DNA of 64,000 nucleotides from a candidate division WOR-3 bacterium (GTDB lineage: Bacteria; Hydrothermota; Tepidihabitantia; Tepidihabitantales; Tepidihabitantaceae). The notes beneath the pieces are model-generated. The model did not search any database. It was not told the DNA's origin and worked only from the letters and a program-made list of their open reading frames with translations. Positions 17,946 to 25,824 of the stretch are shown here, piece after piece (the first letter of the stretch is position 1; every line of letters begins with the position of its first letter). The DNA lies in assembly GCA_013177935.1 (NCBI GenBank), contig JABLXZ010000002.1, positions 1 through 64,000 of the forward strand, written 5' to 3'. Position numbers and translations under genes: made by a program.

Positions 17946-17973
17946 ATTCTAAAAACCTCTCAAATTAGGTCAA
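17946..17973 (-). promoter_or_regulatory. Promoter of the binding-protein gene, leaderless arrangement
   Basis: TTGACC, a 16-bp spacer, TAGAAT, then six bases to the GTG at 17939. Confidence 0.75.
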
Positions 17974-17977
17974 CAAA

Positions 17978-18006
17978 AAAGGGCGTCCGAAAACCGGACG
18001 CCCTTT
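17978..18006 (-). terminator. Rho-independent terminator of the selenoprotein gene
   Basis: A perfect 12-bp stem (AAAGGGCGTCCG and complement) with a 5-base loop, then a T run on the minus strand (17975-17980). It ends the gene whose stop is at 18021. Confidence 0.85.
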
Positions 18007-18020
18007 GAAACCTGTTTCCG

Positions 18021-18806
18021 CTATCGCAAAACCGACGCCTTCATCCGCACACTACTGGCACCAGCAGCAACCTCATAAAAGTAAAGACCGTTCGGTACCG
18101 GCTTACCCGCATCATCGGTCAAATTCCAGACCACCGACTGATTACCCATCGGTAGCGTACCGGAAAACACCGTACGCACCAGTTCCCCGGAAGCGGCATA
18201 GACCCGCACCGTAACTGGACTTGCGGCGGGCAGACTGAAACTCAGCCTTTGACTCATTCCAGCCGGGTTCGGGAAAACGCGCACCAGCTCTGGTACCGCT
18301 GACCTCTTCTCCTCCTTCACACCGGTCAGATAGGGTTCAATCCAGCTCCGGATGAGTGCCTCATTAAAACCTTCCATCGACCCGACCACGATACCCGCGG
18401 TATCAATCACATAGTTCAGCGGGATGTAGCCATTCATCCGATAGGCACTCCAGGCAGGACCACCATCACGGAAAAACGGATACGAGTACTGCCGGGCATA
18501 AACCTTCACCACCGAATTCATATCCTGAAACAGATTGATTGCCAGTGGCACATAACCCTGAGCGCCATACTCATCATACATTGCCTGAATTCGCGGCAAC
18601 TCCGCGAGGCAACCTGGTCAGGTGGACTGCCAGAAAAAGAGCTGGACAACCTGCCCCCGGTACTCCGAAGGCACAAGATGTGTAACCCAGGCGGTGTCCG
18701 GAATTGAAACATCCGGAGCGGGGTCGCCGGGTTGCGGCCAAGCCATTACCAAAGCCGGTGTCAACAGCAAAAACGCCATTACACCAACCTTCACGAACTT
18801 CAACAA
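18021..18806 (-). CDS. Secreted thioredoxin-fold selenoprotein (TlpA-like, UxxC) with C-terminal sorting domain
   Basis: The frame is continuous from 18806 to 18021 if the in-frame TGA at 18618-18620 is read as selenocysteine. The sequence around it is QVVQLFFWQST-U-PGCLAEL. A TlpA/ResA thioredoxin has W-x-x-W-C-x-x-C here, so U replaces the first catalytic Cys and the second is kept. A cis-Pro motif follows (GYIPLNYVID). A hydrophobic signal (VMAFLLLTPALVMAW) precedes the fold. A Por-type sorting domain (VFPNPAGMSQRLSFSL, VPNGLYFYEV, MKASVLR) ends it. A SECIS-like stem-loop lies directly after the TGA. The start is TTG at 18806 or 18803, because the GGAGG at 18812-18816 is placed for these and overlaps the upstream GTG. 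Probably an extracytoplasmic redox enzyme. Confidence 0.85.
18581..18612 (-). promoter_or_regulatory. SECIS-like stem-loop after the Sec codon
   Basis: On the minus strand, five bases after the TGA, comes TTGCCT-CGCGG-AGTTG-CCGCG-AATTC-AGGCAA. The outer 6-bp and inner 5-bp stems are both perfect, with a 5-base bulge on the 3' side and a 5-base apical loop with G at position two. The loop begins 16 nt after the TGA, within the spacing expected for bacterial SECIS elements. Confidence 0.85.
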
Positions 18807-18833
18807 ACGCACCTCCTTTTTGGTTCTACAACC

Positions 18834-18861
18834 ATTCTACTCGCAACTTTACCCATGTCAA
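18834..18861 (-). promoter_or_regulatory. Promoter of the selenoprotein gene
   Basis: TTGACA, a 16-bp spacer and TAGAAT. A ~20-nt leader carrying AAAAAGGAGG follows. Confidence 0.75.
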
Positions 18862-19008
18862 CTCACGCCATCACCCTTCCCAATAAAATAGCAACGCACA
18901 CCGTGCGGATAATAAGCCTTTATCCAATAAATCGCCTACAAATTCAACAAATAACCGTTCGTCTTCAACACTTATTGCGTAAATGTCTAAATTTAAAGTA
19001 ACAGCGGG

Positions 19009-20412
19009 TTAGTTTCTGAAAGCGGAAAGAATTTTCAGCGCTTCCTCTTCGCTCTTTTCAATGGCAACTTCTACTGCCTTTTTTGCTGTCTCTAACAATT
19101 CCTTTGCTTTTCTTCTTGCCTCATGAGATTGCTGAACTAACTCGGCAATTTTTTGCTGGGTTGATAGACGAAGAAAAGGGATTTTTAATTTTTTAACTTG
19201 CTCTGGTTTCCAATGAAGTATAACAGAGCCTCCACAATCCCTTTCTATCTGCATTTTTCCAACAATCGAATTTATACATAAGGCAAGATACTCTTTATTT
19301 ATTTGGCTTTCGTTTATTTGTAAGTTTAAGATACCGCTTGAAATTATTCCTTCTATTTGTTCTTTTACAACATAAGCAATCCCAGGGGTTGCATCCTTGG
19401 TTAAAAGAAAATCGCCTTGTTTGGGTTCATAAGTTCCTTTTAATTGCTGGTATAACCCTTCACTTAGATATTTTTGGTCTCTGTCAGTAAATCCGTTTAT
19501 AGAAAGATTGCTTACTCTAATAAATGGCTTTCCTTCGTCTTGGTAATTCTCGCTTCCAACTTCTATACCTTTTTGAATGCTCAAAATAAATTTTCTTAAG
19601 GGTAGCATCTCTATACTTTTTTGTCTCAATTTCTCAATCACCTCTTCATACGCTGGCTGAAAATATTCGGCATCAATTCTATGGGCAGTGAAAGCATCGG
19701 AAAGATTAGCAATATATGTTTTTTGATATTTTGGCTTGAAGTCTTTTAACCCGAGTTCTTCTAAAAAAAGGTTTTCGGCTTTGAAGTAGAGGGAGTAAGA
19801 ATCCTCTATGAATTTTTCTATTTTTAAAAAACACGAACCTAATTTGTTTTGTACTTGTTTAGATATAACAGGTATTTTGAACGAACCTATTTGAAAAGAA
19901 TTTAAATATGCTTGAGCATTACCTGTAACAAATCTAAAAATTTGCAATTGCCCATACTTGGAAAGAAAAAACAATCCAGCATAGTAAGGCTTAATACTTG
20001 GGTCTAAAATTCTAACTCTTGCTATATTTTGATTTATGTTACCTTCATTAATACTATCTTGGACAATAGCTATCTGACCAATTGTTCCTCCGACCGCAGC
20101 AAACAATATATCACCAGGATGAATAGCAGATTTTTTATTTTGTTGGTGAAATTCATTTTTGCAAAAAACAATTTCAGCTTTATTTACCATTCCTATGGCA
20201 AAATTTTGAGACCTGACAAAAGGTATTCCTTGTTCTTCAAAAATTCCTCCAGGCGGAGTTGTGCCAAAAGCAACATCAGAAATAGACTTGAGCGTTCTTG
20301 CGTTAAATTTATGTATGGTTTTAAGATTATTAAAGATAGGTTTGTAATACTCCGCATCTATCCTTTTTGCCCCCTCAAGTTCTGATAATTTTATAATGCT
20401 AAATACCGCCAT
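19009..20412 (-). CDS. Restriction-modification specificity (S) subunit
   Basis: The ATG at 20412 (MAVFSIIKLSEL) has GGAG at a suitable distance, 4 bp after the methylase stop; the frame is open further upstream but without support. The ~467-aa protein has two target-recognition half-domains, each starting with a similar R-I-D-A-E-Y-(Y/F) segment: GAKRIDAEYYKPIF and AHRIDAEYFQPAYEE. Each is followed by a coiled-coil spacer, the second being QQKIAELVQQSHEARRKAKE. This is the usual HsdS duplicated layout, so it recognises a bipartite site. Base composition is visibly AT-rich compared with flanking genes, as in the adjoining methylase gene, which suggests joint transfer. Confidence 0.88.
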   Translation of the reverse strand: MAVFSIIKLSELEGAKRIDAEYYKPIFNNLKTIHKFNARTLKSISDVAFGTTPPGGIFEEQGIPFVRSQNFAIGMVNKAEIVFCKNEFHQQNKKSAIHPGDILFAAVGGTIGQIAIVQDSINEGNINQNIARVRILDPSIKPYYAGLFFLSKYGQLQIFRFVTGNAQAYLNSFQIGSFKIPVISKQVQNKLGSCFLKIEKFIEDSYSLYFKAENLFLEELGLKDFKPKYQKTYIANLSDAFTAHRIDAEYFQPAYEEVIEKLRQKSIEMLPLRKFILSIQKGIEVGSENYQDEGKPFIRVSNLSINGFTDRDQKYLSEGLYQQLKGTYEPKQGDFLLTKDATPGIAYVVKEQIEGIISSGILNLQINESQINKEYLALCINSIVGKMQIERDCGGSVILHWKPEQVKKLKIPFLRLSTQQKIAELVQQSHEARRKAKELLETAKKAVEVAIEKSEEEALKILSAFRN

Positions 20413-20416
20413 TTTA

Positions 20417-22837
20417 TCATCTCCAGAAATCAAAACCCTGTTCTTTAGCAAACTTAATGAATGCTTCTGCGATTTCGTCTAAATCATGGTCAATTACTGG
20501 GTGTCCGTGTCTATCTAAAGCAATGGAACCATCAGGGTTTTTCTTGTACCTATACTCTCCGCTTTCGTTCTTAACCGGCTTCTCATTAACCGCAAAGAAA
20601 ATCGGGTAGTCCAACTCTTGCATCACCTTTCCGTCAAGCCAGTATTTCTTAAATGCTTCTGTAATCCTTTCATCATTTATGACTAAACTTATCTGACCCG
20701 CCAATGTCCTTTGAGAAATTTCTTTTATGAGTTTATCTATCTTCTTTCGTAATGTCTTTATTTCCTTTTTCAATTCTGCTTTTCCTGTAGCATCTACACT
20801 TTGGAGTTCCTCCGCTTTTTCTGTTAGAACTTCTTCTAATTCGGACTTCTCCTGAACCAAAACAGCAAGGGGTTTCTTCCCTTCGTTTTCTTCTTCTTGC
20901 CCTTCTATTTCTTCAACCTCGCTTTCCTCTCGTGGTAATTCCTCAATGTCTTCTCTGCTTTCAAAATAGGATTCAAGGAAAGAGTTGAGTTCTTCTGGTA
21001 TTTCATCTTCCTCTACCGAACTATCCCAAGTTATGTTTTGATATTGCTCTTTTAGGTTTTCCCAAAATGCTTCCCATTCACCCTCGTATTTTACCCTTAT
21101 CTGCTGAATCTCCTCTTTTTCTTCATCCGTATATTTTTGTAAGAACAAAACGCTTGTTTTTGTCCCGGTATGTGGTTTGAATGTGTTAACATGCAAGCCT
21201 ACCACCGCTAAAATCCTTGCCTCATCAATAACAAATCTTCTGATGTATTCAGCATTTGTATTGTTAAGTAACCCTTGAGGTAAAACAATAGCCATCCTTC
21301 CACCAGGTCTTATAAATTGTAAAGAGCGCTCCAAAAAGAGAATATGCCTGCCGATTTTGTTTACCCATCTTCCGTTTTTCTCAGCCAGGCGATAGAGTCT
21401 TAAAATATCTCTTTCCTTTACCGTGCCAGCAAATGGTGGATTGGTCATTAAGACATCAAAGTCAAAGTATAAAAAGTTCTCTTGATTTTCGCGGTCTCTT
21501 TCGGGGTTGTCAGGGAATCTTAACAGTCTGCCTCTTAAGCCCGATTCTGTTTCATCTTCCCATGTATGAGGTGCTAATGAGTTGTCTTTATAGACATGGG
21601 ACCTTCCATCTCCTACGATTAAGTTAATTGCCTTGGCAATCTTTACCGCCTTTTTGGCAAAGTCAATCCCGTAAATCTTAGTTTGCGCGAAATTTCTTGC
21701 GTTTTCAGGCAGGGGTTTTCCGCTTATCATTCCGCCTGCAACCCACATCACCGAATGCAAGAGAAATCCCGCAGAACCACAGGCTGGGTCAATGACGAAT
21801 TCACCTGCTTTAGGATTGAGCATTTTAACGACCATATCTTCAACTGGACGCGGGGTAAAAAATTGCCCTTCTTTCTTTTTGGAAACCTGTGGTATTAGAT
21901 ATTCAAAAGCCTCATCGATAATGCGTAAATTAGAATTAAACAACTTTATTTTTTCTAAAAAAGAGACACAAACTTTTAAATGGTCATTTCTCAACTCAAT
22001 TTTATCTGTTGGCTCAAAAACCCCCTGCCATTCTCTTTTTGCGCCTTCTAACAGAGTTGTTACTGCTCTTTTTACCTGTTCGGAGTTTCTGTCGCCAACA
22101 AAAAATTCTAACTGATAAGATGAATTATTGATTCCTTGCCATTCATCGTAGAGTTTGGCGTAGATTAACTTAAAAATTTCCTCAAATGGGTCCACTCCTG
22201 CATTGCCTAAAACAAGTTCCTCTAAATCCAGCAATATCTTTTTAAGGGTAGTTTTACCCTTTTTTAATTCATCATTTTCTTCAAGCCAGTTAATACTCCA
22301 TCTTTCAGTTAAAATATCTCTCAGTGTTTCTGTAACCTTTGGTAGTCTTGGAATCTCCACAAAGATATTTGGTTCTTCGCGATGAAGCCTTATCATTTCA
22401 TTCCCATTAGACCAAACACCAATCGGTGCGCCTTCTGCATTACAATAACTCTTTAATTGTTCCAAGCCTGCGGTTCTTTGAGGCCTTTTTACCTCAAAGA
22501 TTATATATGGGTGTTGTAAATCATTGTGAAGTACAACTATATCTGCCAAACCAGAATCTCTTGAGCCAAAATAAACCACCCTCTCAACATCCACTCTTTC
22601 TCTTGGATAATTATATTCATTCAATAATCTATAAATCCACAGTTGTCTGACGATTTCTTCAGGGTTTGCCCCCCTGTATTTATCTTTAATCTGGCATCTG
22701 ATATAAAACCTTCCATCCCGTTCTATAATCATTGCTTCCACAGCGTTTATCTCATCAGGCGTGAAAAGAGACAATCCATGTTTCACATCTGAAGCGGAAA
22801 AAATCTGGTTTATTTTCGATTGTTGAGTCTGGGACAT
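20417..22837 (-). CDS. Fused nuclease-adenine methyltransferase subunit (type IIB/BcgI-like or type I-like)
   Basis: 806 aa. Residues ~55-170 resemble the HsdR N-terminal nuclease domain, with a PD-(D/E)xK site: Asp99 in GLADIVVL, then Glu115 and Lys117 in IIFEVKRP. The N6-adenine methyltransferase follows, with QFFTPR (325-330), motif I DPACGSAGF (350-358) and motif IV TNPPF (465-469). A charged coiled coil lies near 640-710. There is no helicase motor and no separate HsdR gene nearby. Nuclease plus methylase in one chain beside a separate S subunit is the BcgI plan (known); assignment here is inference. A long leader (~155 nt) precedes the ATG at 22837, which has AGGGGG upstream. Confidence 0.85.
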   Translation of the reverse strand: MSQTQQSKINQIFSASDVKHGLSLFTPDEINAVEAMIIERDGRFYIRCQIKDKYRGANPEEIVRQLWIYRLLNEYNYPRERVDVERVVYFGSRDSGLADIVVLHNDLQHPYIIFEVKRPQRTAGLEQLKSYCNAEGAPIGVWSNGNEMIRLHREEPNIFVEIPRLPKVTETLRDILTERWSINWLEENDELKKGKTTLKKILLDLEELVLGNAGVDPFEEIFKLIYAKLYDEWQGINNSSYQLEFFVGDRNSEQVKRAVTTLLEGAKREWQGVFEPTDKIELRNDHLKVCVSFLEKIKLFNSNLRIIDEAFEYLIPQVSKKKEGQFFTPRPVEDMVVKMLNPKAGEFVIDPACGSAGFLLHSVMWVAGGMISGKPLPENARNFAQTKIYGIDFAKKAVKIAKAINLIVGDGRSHVYKDNSLAPHTWEDETESGLRGRLLRFPDNPERDRENQENFLYFDFDVLMTNPPFAGTVKERDILRLYRLAEKNGRWVNKIGRHILFLERSLQFIRPGGRMAIVLPQGLLNNTNAEYIRRFVIDEARILAVVGLHVNTFKPHTGTKTSVLFLQKYTDEEKEEIQQIRVKYEGEWEAFWENLKEQYQNITWDSSVEEDEIPEELNSFLESYFESREDIEELPREESEVEEIEGQEEENEGKKPLAVLVQEKSELEEVLTEKAEELQSVDATGKAELKKEIKTLRKKIDKLIKEISQRTLAGQISLVINDERITEAFKKYWLDGKVMQELDYPIFFAVNEKPVKNESGEYRYKKNPDGSIALDRHGHPVIDHDLDEIAEAFIKFAKEQGFDFWR

Positions 22838-23339
22838 CTACACCCCCTTTTATGCATAATGACTTTTCAGTCTGAAATAGCCATTGCTACATTCCGTGCC
22901 CGCAACTGCATCTTGCAACGAAATGTAAGGCTCTTCTCCTTGAGTCATTATTTTACTCTTCTTTGCCACAGCATAGGGCAAAAGTTATTTTGCCTTCAGT
23001 ATAATCACCCAGTCCGCTAAGTCAATTTAGAAAAAAAGGACAATCTTTATTACTAATTAGCGACCGTGCCGGCGTAAAAATCGGGCAGATTCCAAACCAT
23101 AAAAACGGCATCAGCCGAAAAATTCGCCACCGATTCCCACTTATTAACCATACCAAAGAAAGCCCTGGTTACTACTCCCGGAACGACCCAGGGGACCGTT
23201 ACCGGTACCCTACCCACTGCGGTAATCCACTGGATTTCAATAAGTTAATGGAGCGTGAAAAAGGCGGGAGTTTGGGGTCTAAAAGATAAGGAGACCATAT
23301 CCGTAAAATAGAACGCGGTTTTTGTCGTAAAGCCCGATT
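22838..23339. other. Intergenic region upstream of the restriction-modification operon
   Basis: The first ~155 bases are the leader of the methylase gene and then its promoter (22999-23026). From ~23030 to 23339 I see no gene, RNA or terminator. The sequence changes from AT-rich to the base composition of the flanking genes in this stretch, so it may hold the edge of the acquired segment. Confidence 0.5.
22999..23026 (-). promoter_or_regulatory. Promoter of the restriction-modification operon
   Basis: TTGACT, a 16-bp spacer and TATACT on the minus strand. Confidence 0.7.
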
Positions 23340-24092
23340 TTACAGTTTCAGGAGCGTTGCCGGGTCAATCGGTTTGCCATCTTTTCTGATTTCAAAGTGG
23401 AGGTGGGGCGCGCTTGCCTGTCCGGTCATTCCGACCTTACCGATTATCTCACCCACCTTGACCGTATCCCCGCGCTGGACCAGCCAGTTTTCCAGATGGC
23501 CATAGTAACTTTCGTAGCCCTTTTCGTGCCGTAAAAGGAGGTATCTGCCGAACTGTTTGTCAACCCCCCTTTCCAGAACAACCCCATCTGCGGTCGCCCG
23601 CACCAGGCTCCCTTTCTGGCAGGCAAAGTCAATCGCCATATGCTCAATACCCGCCCCGCGCGAGACCACATAGTTGCTCACCGGCACCAGTACCGGCAGG
23701 GGTTGACTACCCCAGGGTTGATTTTTGACCCAGTCAGGCAGTTCGGCTGAGTCAACCATTCCGGTCTGCCAGTTAACCGGTGGTGGTGTCAGGTCAACCC
23801 CGAGCATCTTTGCCAGTTTCTCCCGCTCCTTTTCAAGAAACTCCAGCCGCTCCTGGAGCGCGGTCACCTTTTTGAACTCCTGTTCCAGTTGCCGGTTGCG
23901 CCGCGCCAGATAAACCATCCGGCTGAATCGGTACGCCCCGGACGCCACAAGTCCGAACGCAACAAACAGCATCACCGTCATAAACACGAGCACGACAAAC
24001 AGAAATCGTGCCAGACCGAGCGAAAGGCTAAACCTTAGCGAGTTGGGTGTGTAGTTGCCGAAGATGAAAACGGTAATCTCTTTGCGTGCCAC
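23340..24092 (-). CDS. Membrane-anchored M23 (LytM-type) peptidase
   Basis: 250 aa: one transmembrane helix (~28-52), a coiled coil (~60-98), then the LytM domain. Zinc ligands are His151 and Asp155 (EHMAIDF) and His232, with catalytic His230 (HLHFEI); YYGHL near 197 is the usual third motif. All are present, so the enzyme should be active against peptidoglycan cross-links, facing the periplasm. The GTG start at 24092 directly follows the parB stop. It is the third gene of a parA-parB-M23 operon. Confidence 0.9.
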   Translation of the reverse strand: MARKEITVFIFGNYTPNSLRFSLSLGLARFLFVVLVFMTVMLFVAFGLVASGAYRFSRMVYLARRNRQLEQEFKKVTALQERLEFLEKEREKLAKMLGVDLTPPPVNWQTGMVDSAELPDWVKNQPWGSQPLPVLVPVSNYVVSRGAGIEHMAIDFACQKGSLVRATADGVVLERGVDKQFGRYLLLRHEKGYESYYGHLENWLVQRGDTVKVGEIIGKVGMTGQASAPHLHFEIRKDGKPIDPATLLKL

Positions 24093-24971
24093 TTACGGTT
24101 GTCTTTTCAGAATTTTAACAATGCGGTTCAGGTCCTCTTCAGAAAAGAACTCAATCACCAGCCTGCCCGGTTTTTTCTCGCCCGCCGCCGGAAAGATTAT
24201 GACCCGGGTCTGAAACACCTCCTGCAGCGCCTCTTCCAGTTCTTTGATATGGACATCCTTCTCCTTTTCCGGTTGCCGGACCCGCCGCTTTCCTTCGCCA
24301 CATAAACGTTCCAGGGTCCGCACCGACAGCCCTTCGTTTATCACCCGCTCACACAGCTCCACCTGTTCGCGCCGGCTGTTGATGCTCAAGAGCGCCCGGG
24401 CATGTCCGGCTGTGATTAAACCGGCGGCAAGCGCATCCCGAACCCGGAAGGGCAGTGCCAGCAGTCGCAACGCATTGGTCACCGTGGAGCGGTCTTTGCC
24501 GACCCGGCGCGCAATCTCCTCATGGGTCAGGTGAAACTCATCGGCAAGTTTTTTGTAAGCAAGCGCCTCTTCAATCGGGTTCAGGTCTTCGCGCTGCAGG
24601 TTTTCCACCAGCGCCTGCTCCAGCATCTCCCGGTCCTCAACCGCGCGCACCACCGCAGGCACGGTTGTCAATCCCGCCGCCTTTGCCGCGCGCCAGCGCC
24701 GTTCACCCGCCACCAGTTCGTAACCGTCCCGGCGCCTTCGCACCACTACCGGCTGCAAAACCCCTTTCTCCTTGATTGACGCCACCAGTTCCTGAAACTT
24801 CGGGTCGTTTTCCCACTGTTTGGCACCCCGTGGCTGAAACGGATTGGGTCTGATTTCGTCAACTGGAATGGGCCGGAACTCGGCTGCCAGCGCTGCCTGG
24901 GTTCGTTCGGGTATGATGGCGTGAATCCCCTTGCCCAATGCCCGGCGTTTTTCCTGGGCGCTGTCGCTCAT
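24093..24971 (-). CDS. parB: Chromosome-partitioning protein ParB
   Basis: 292 aa. The ParB N-terminal CTPase domain is clear (IRPNPFQPRG, then GVLQPVVVRRRRDGYELVAGERRWRA split over residues ~60-90). The helix-turn-helix follows (LTHEEIARRVGKDRSTVTNAL, residues ~148-168), and then a C-terminal dimer domain. It binds parS sites and loads SMC. It overlaps parA by ATGA. No parS palindrome (TGTTTCACGTGAAACA-like) was seen in the window. Confidence 0.93.
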   Translation of the reverse strand: MSDSAQEKRRALGKGIHAIIPERTQAALAAEFRPIPVDEIRPNPFQPRGAKQWENDPKFQELVASIKEKGVLQPVVVRRRRDGYELVAGERRWRAAKAAGLTTVPAVVRAVEDREMLEQALVENLQREDLNPIEEALAYKKLADEFHLTHEEIARRVGKDRSTVTNALRLLALPFRVRDALAAGLITAGHARALLSINSRREQVELCERVINEGLSVRTLERLCGEGKRRVRQPEKEKDVHIKELEEALQEVFQTRVIIFPAAGEKKPGRLVIEFFSEEDLNRIVKILKRQP

Positions 24972-25750
24972 TTTTCCTCCCCTTTCTTCTCGTAGCGGGC
25001 AAGCAGTTCATCCGCCAGCGCCAGATAGGACTGGGCACCTGCTGACTGCCCGTCGTATGCAAAGATTGGCTTGCCAAAACTGGGCGCTTCGGCGAGCCGG
25101 ACACTGCGCGGTATCACCGTGTCAAACACCTGCTCCTTGAAAAAGTCCCGCACCTCCTTCTCCACCTGCTGACAGAGGTTGAGCCGACTCGAAAACATCG
25201 TCAAGAGCACCCCCTCAATCTCCAAGAGGGGATTGAGGCTCGTGCGCACTAAATTGAGCGTCTCTAAGAGCCTTGACATCCCTTCCAGGGCATAGTACTC
25301 CGCCTGCACCGGGATAATCACCCCGCGCGCGGCGGTCAAACTGTTGATGGTCAGGAGCAAGAGGGAGGGCGGGCAGTCGATGATGATAAACGAGTACTTG
25401 GGTTCGATTAACCCAAGCGCCCGACTCAACCGAAACTCCCGCTGTTCCGCATCCACCAGTTCCACCTCCGCACCTGCAAGGTTGATGGTCGCCGGCAGTA
25501 AATCCATTCCGGGAAACGGGTTATGGATAATCGCATCGTCAACGCGCTGGGCTTCCAGCAGGGTTTCGTAAACCGATACCGCAACCTTGCTGCGGTCCAC
25601 GCCCAGCCCGATTGTAGCGTGTGCCTGCGGGTCCATATCAACCAGGAGGGTGCGCGGCTTCCGGATTGCCAGTGCCGCGGCGAGATTAACCGCCGTCGTG
25701 GTTTTGCCCACACCGCCTTTTTGATTACAGATGGCAATCCGGCGCGCCAT
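24968..25750 (-). CDS. parA: Chromosome-partitioning ATPase ParA/Soj
   Basis: 260 aa. It has the deviant Walker A KGGVGKTT (residues 10-17), switch motif LLVDMDPQAHAT, and Walker B-like FIIIDCPPSL. The ATG at 25750 lies seven bases after the -10 element of a strong promoter, so the message is probably leaderless. It drives origin segregation together with ParB. Confidence 0.93.
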   Translation of the reverse strand: MARRIAICNQKGGVGKTTTAVNLAAALAIRKPRTLLVDMDPQAHATIGLGVDRSKVAVSVYETLLEAQRVDDAIIHNPFPGMDLLPATINLAGAEVELVDAEQREFRLSRALGLIEPKYSFIIIDCPPSLLLLTINSLTAARGVIIPVQAEYYALEGMSRLLETLNLVRTSLNPLLEIEGVLLTMFSSRLNLCQQVEKEVRDFFKEQVFDTVIPRSVRLAEAPSFGKPIFAYDGQSAGAQSYLALADELLARYEKKGEEK

Positions 25751-25757
25751 TACTCAA

Positions 25758-25785
25758 AATTTAGCCGAAAGGCCTCCCCTGTCAA
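25758..25785 (-). promoter_or_regulatory. Promoter of the parA-parB-M23 operon, leaderless arrangement
   Basis: TTGACA, a 16-bp spacer, TAAATT, then seven bases to the parA ATG. Confidence 0.75.
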
Positions 25786-25824
25786 CACAGTCAACAATCC
25801 GCTACCGGCGCCAAACCGCCCTGT

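Noticed and set aside
18618-18620. Premature stop splitting a thioredoxin gene into two genes or a pseudogene
   Set aside because: The TGA sits exactly at the catalytic Cys, both sides are intact in one frame and a SECIS-like hairpin follows, so selenocysteine explains it better.
20413-20451. Upstream start of the S subunit
   Set aside because: It overlaps the methylase gene; the ATG at 20412 has a ribosome binding site and gives the normal N-terminus.
22838-23339. Hidden gene or RNA in the spacer before the restriction-modification operon
   Set aside because: No frame with a ribosome binding site and no hairpin with a T run were found.
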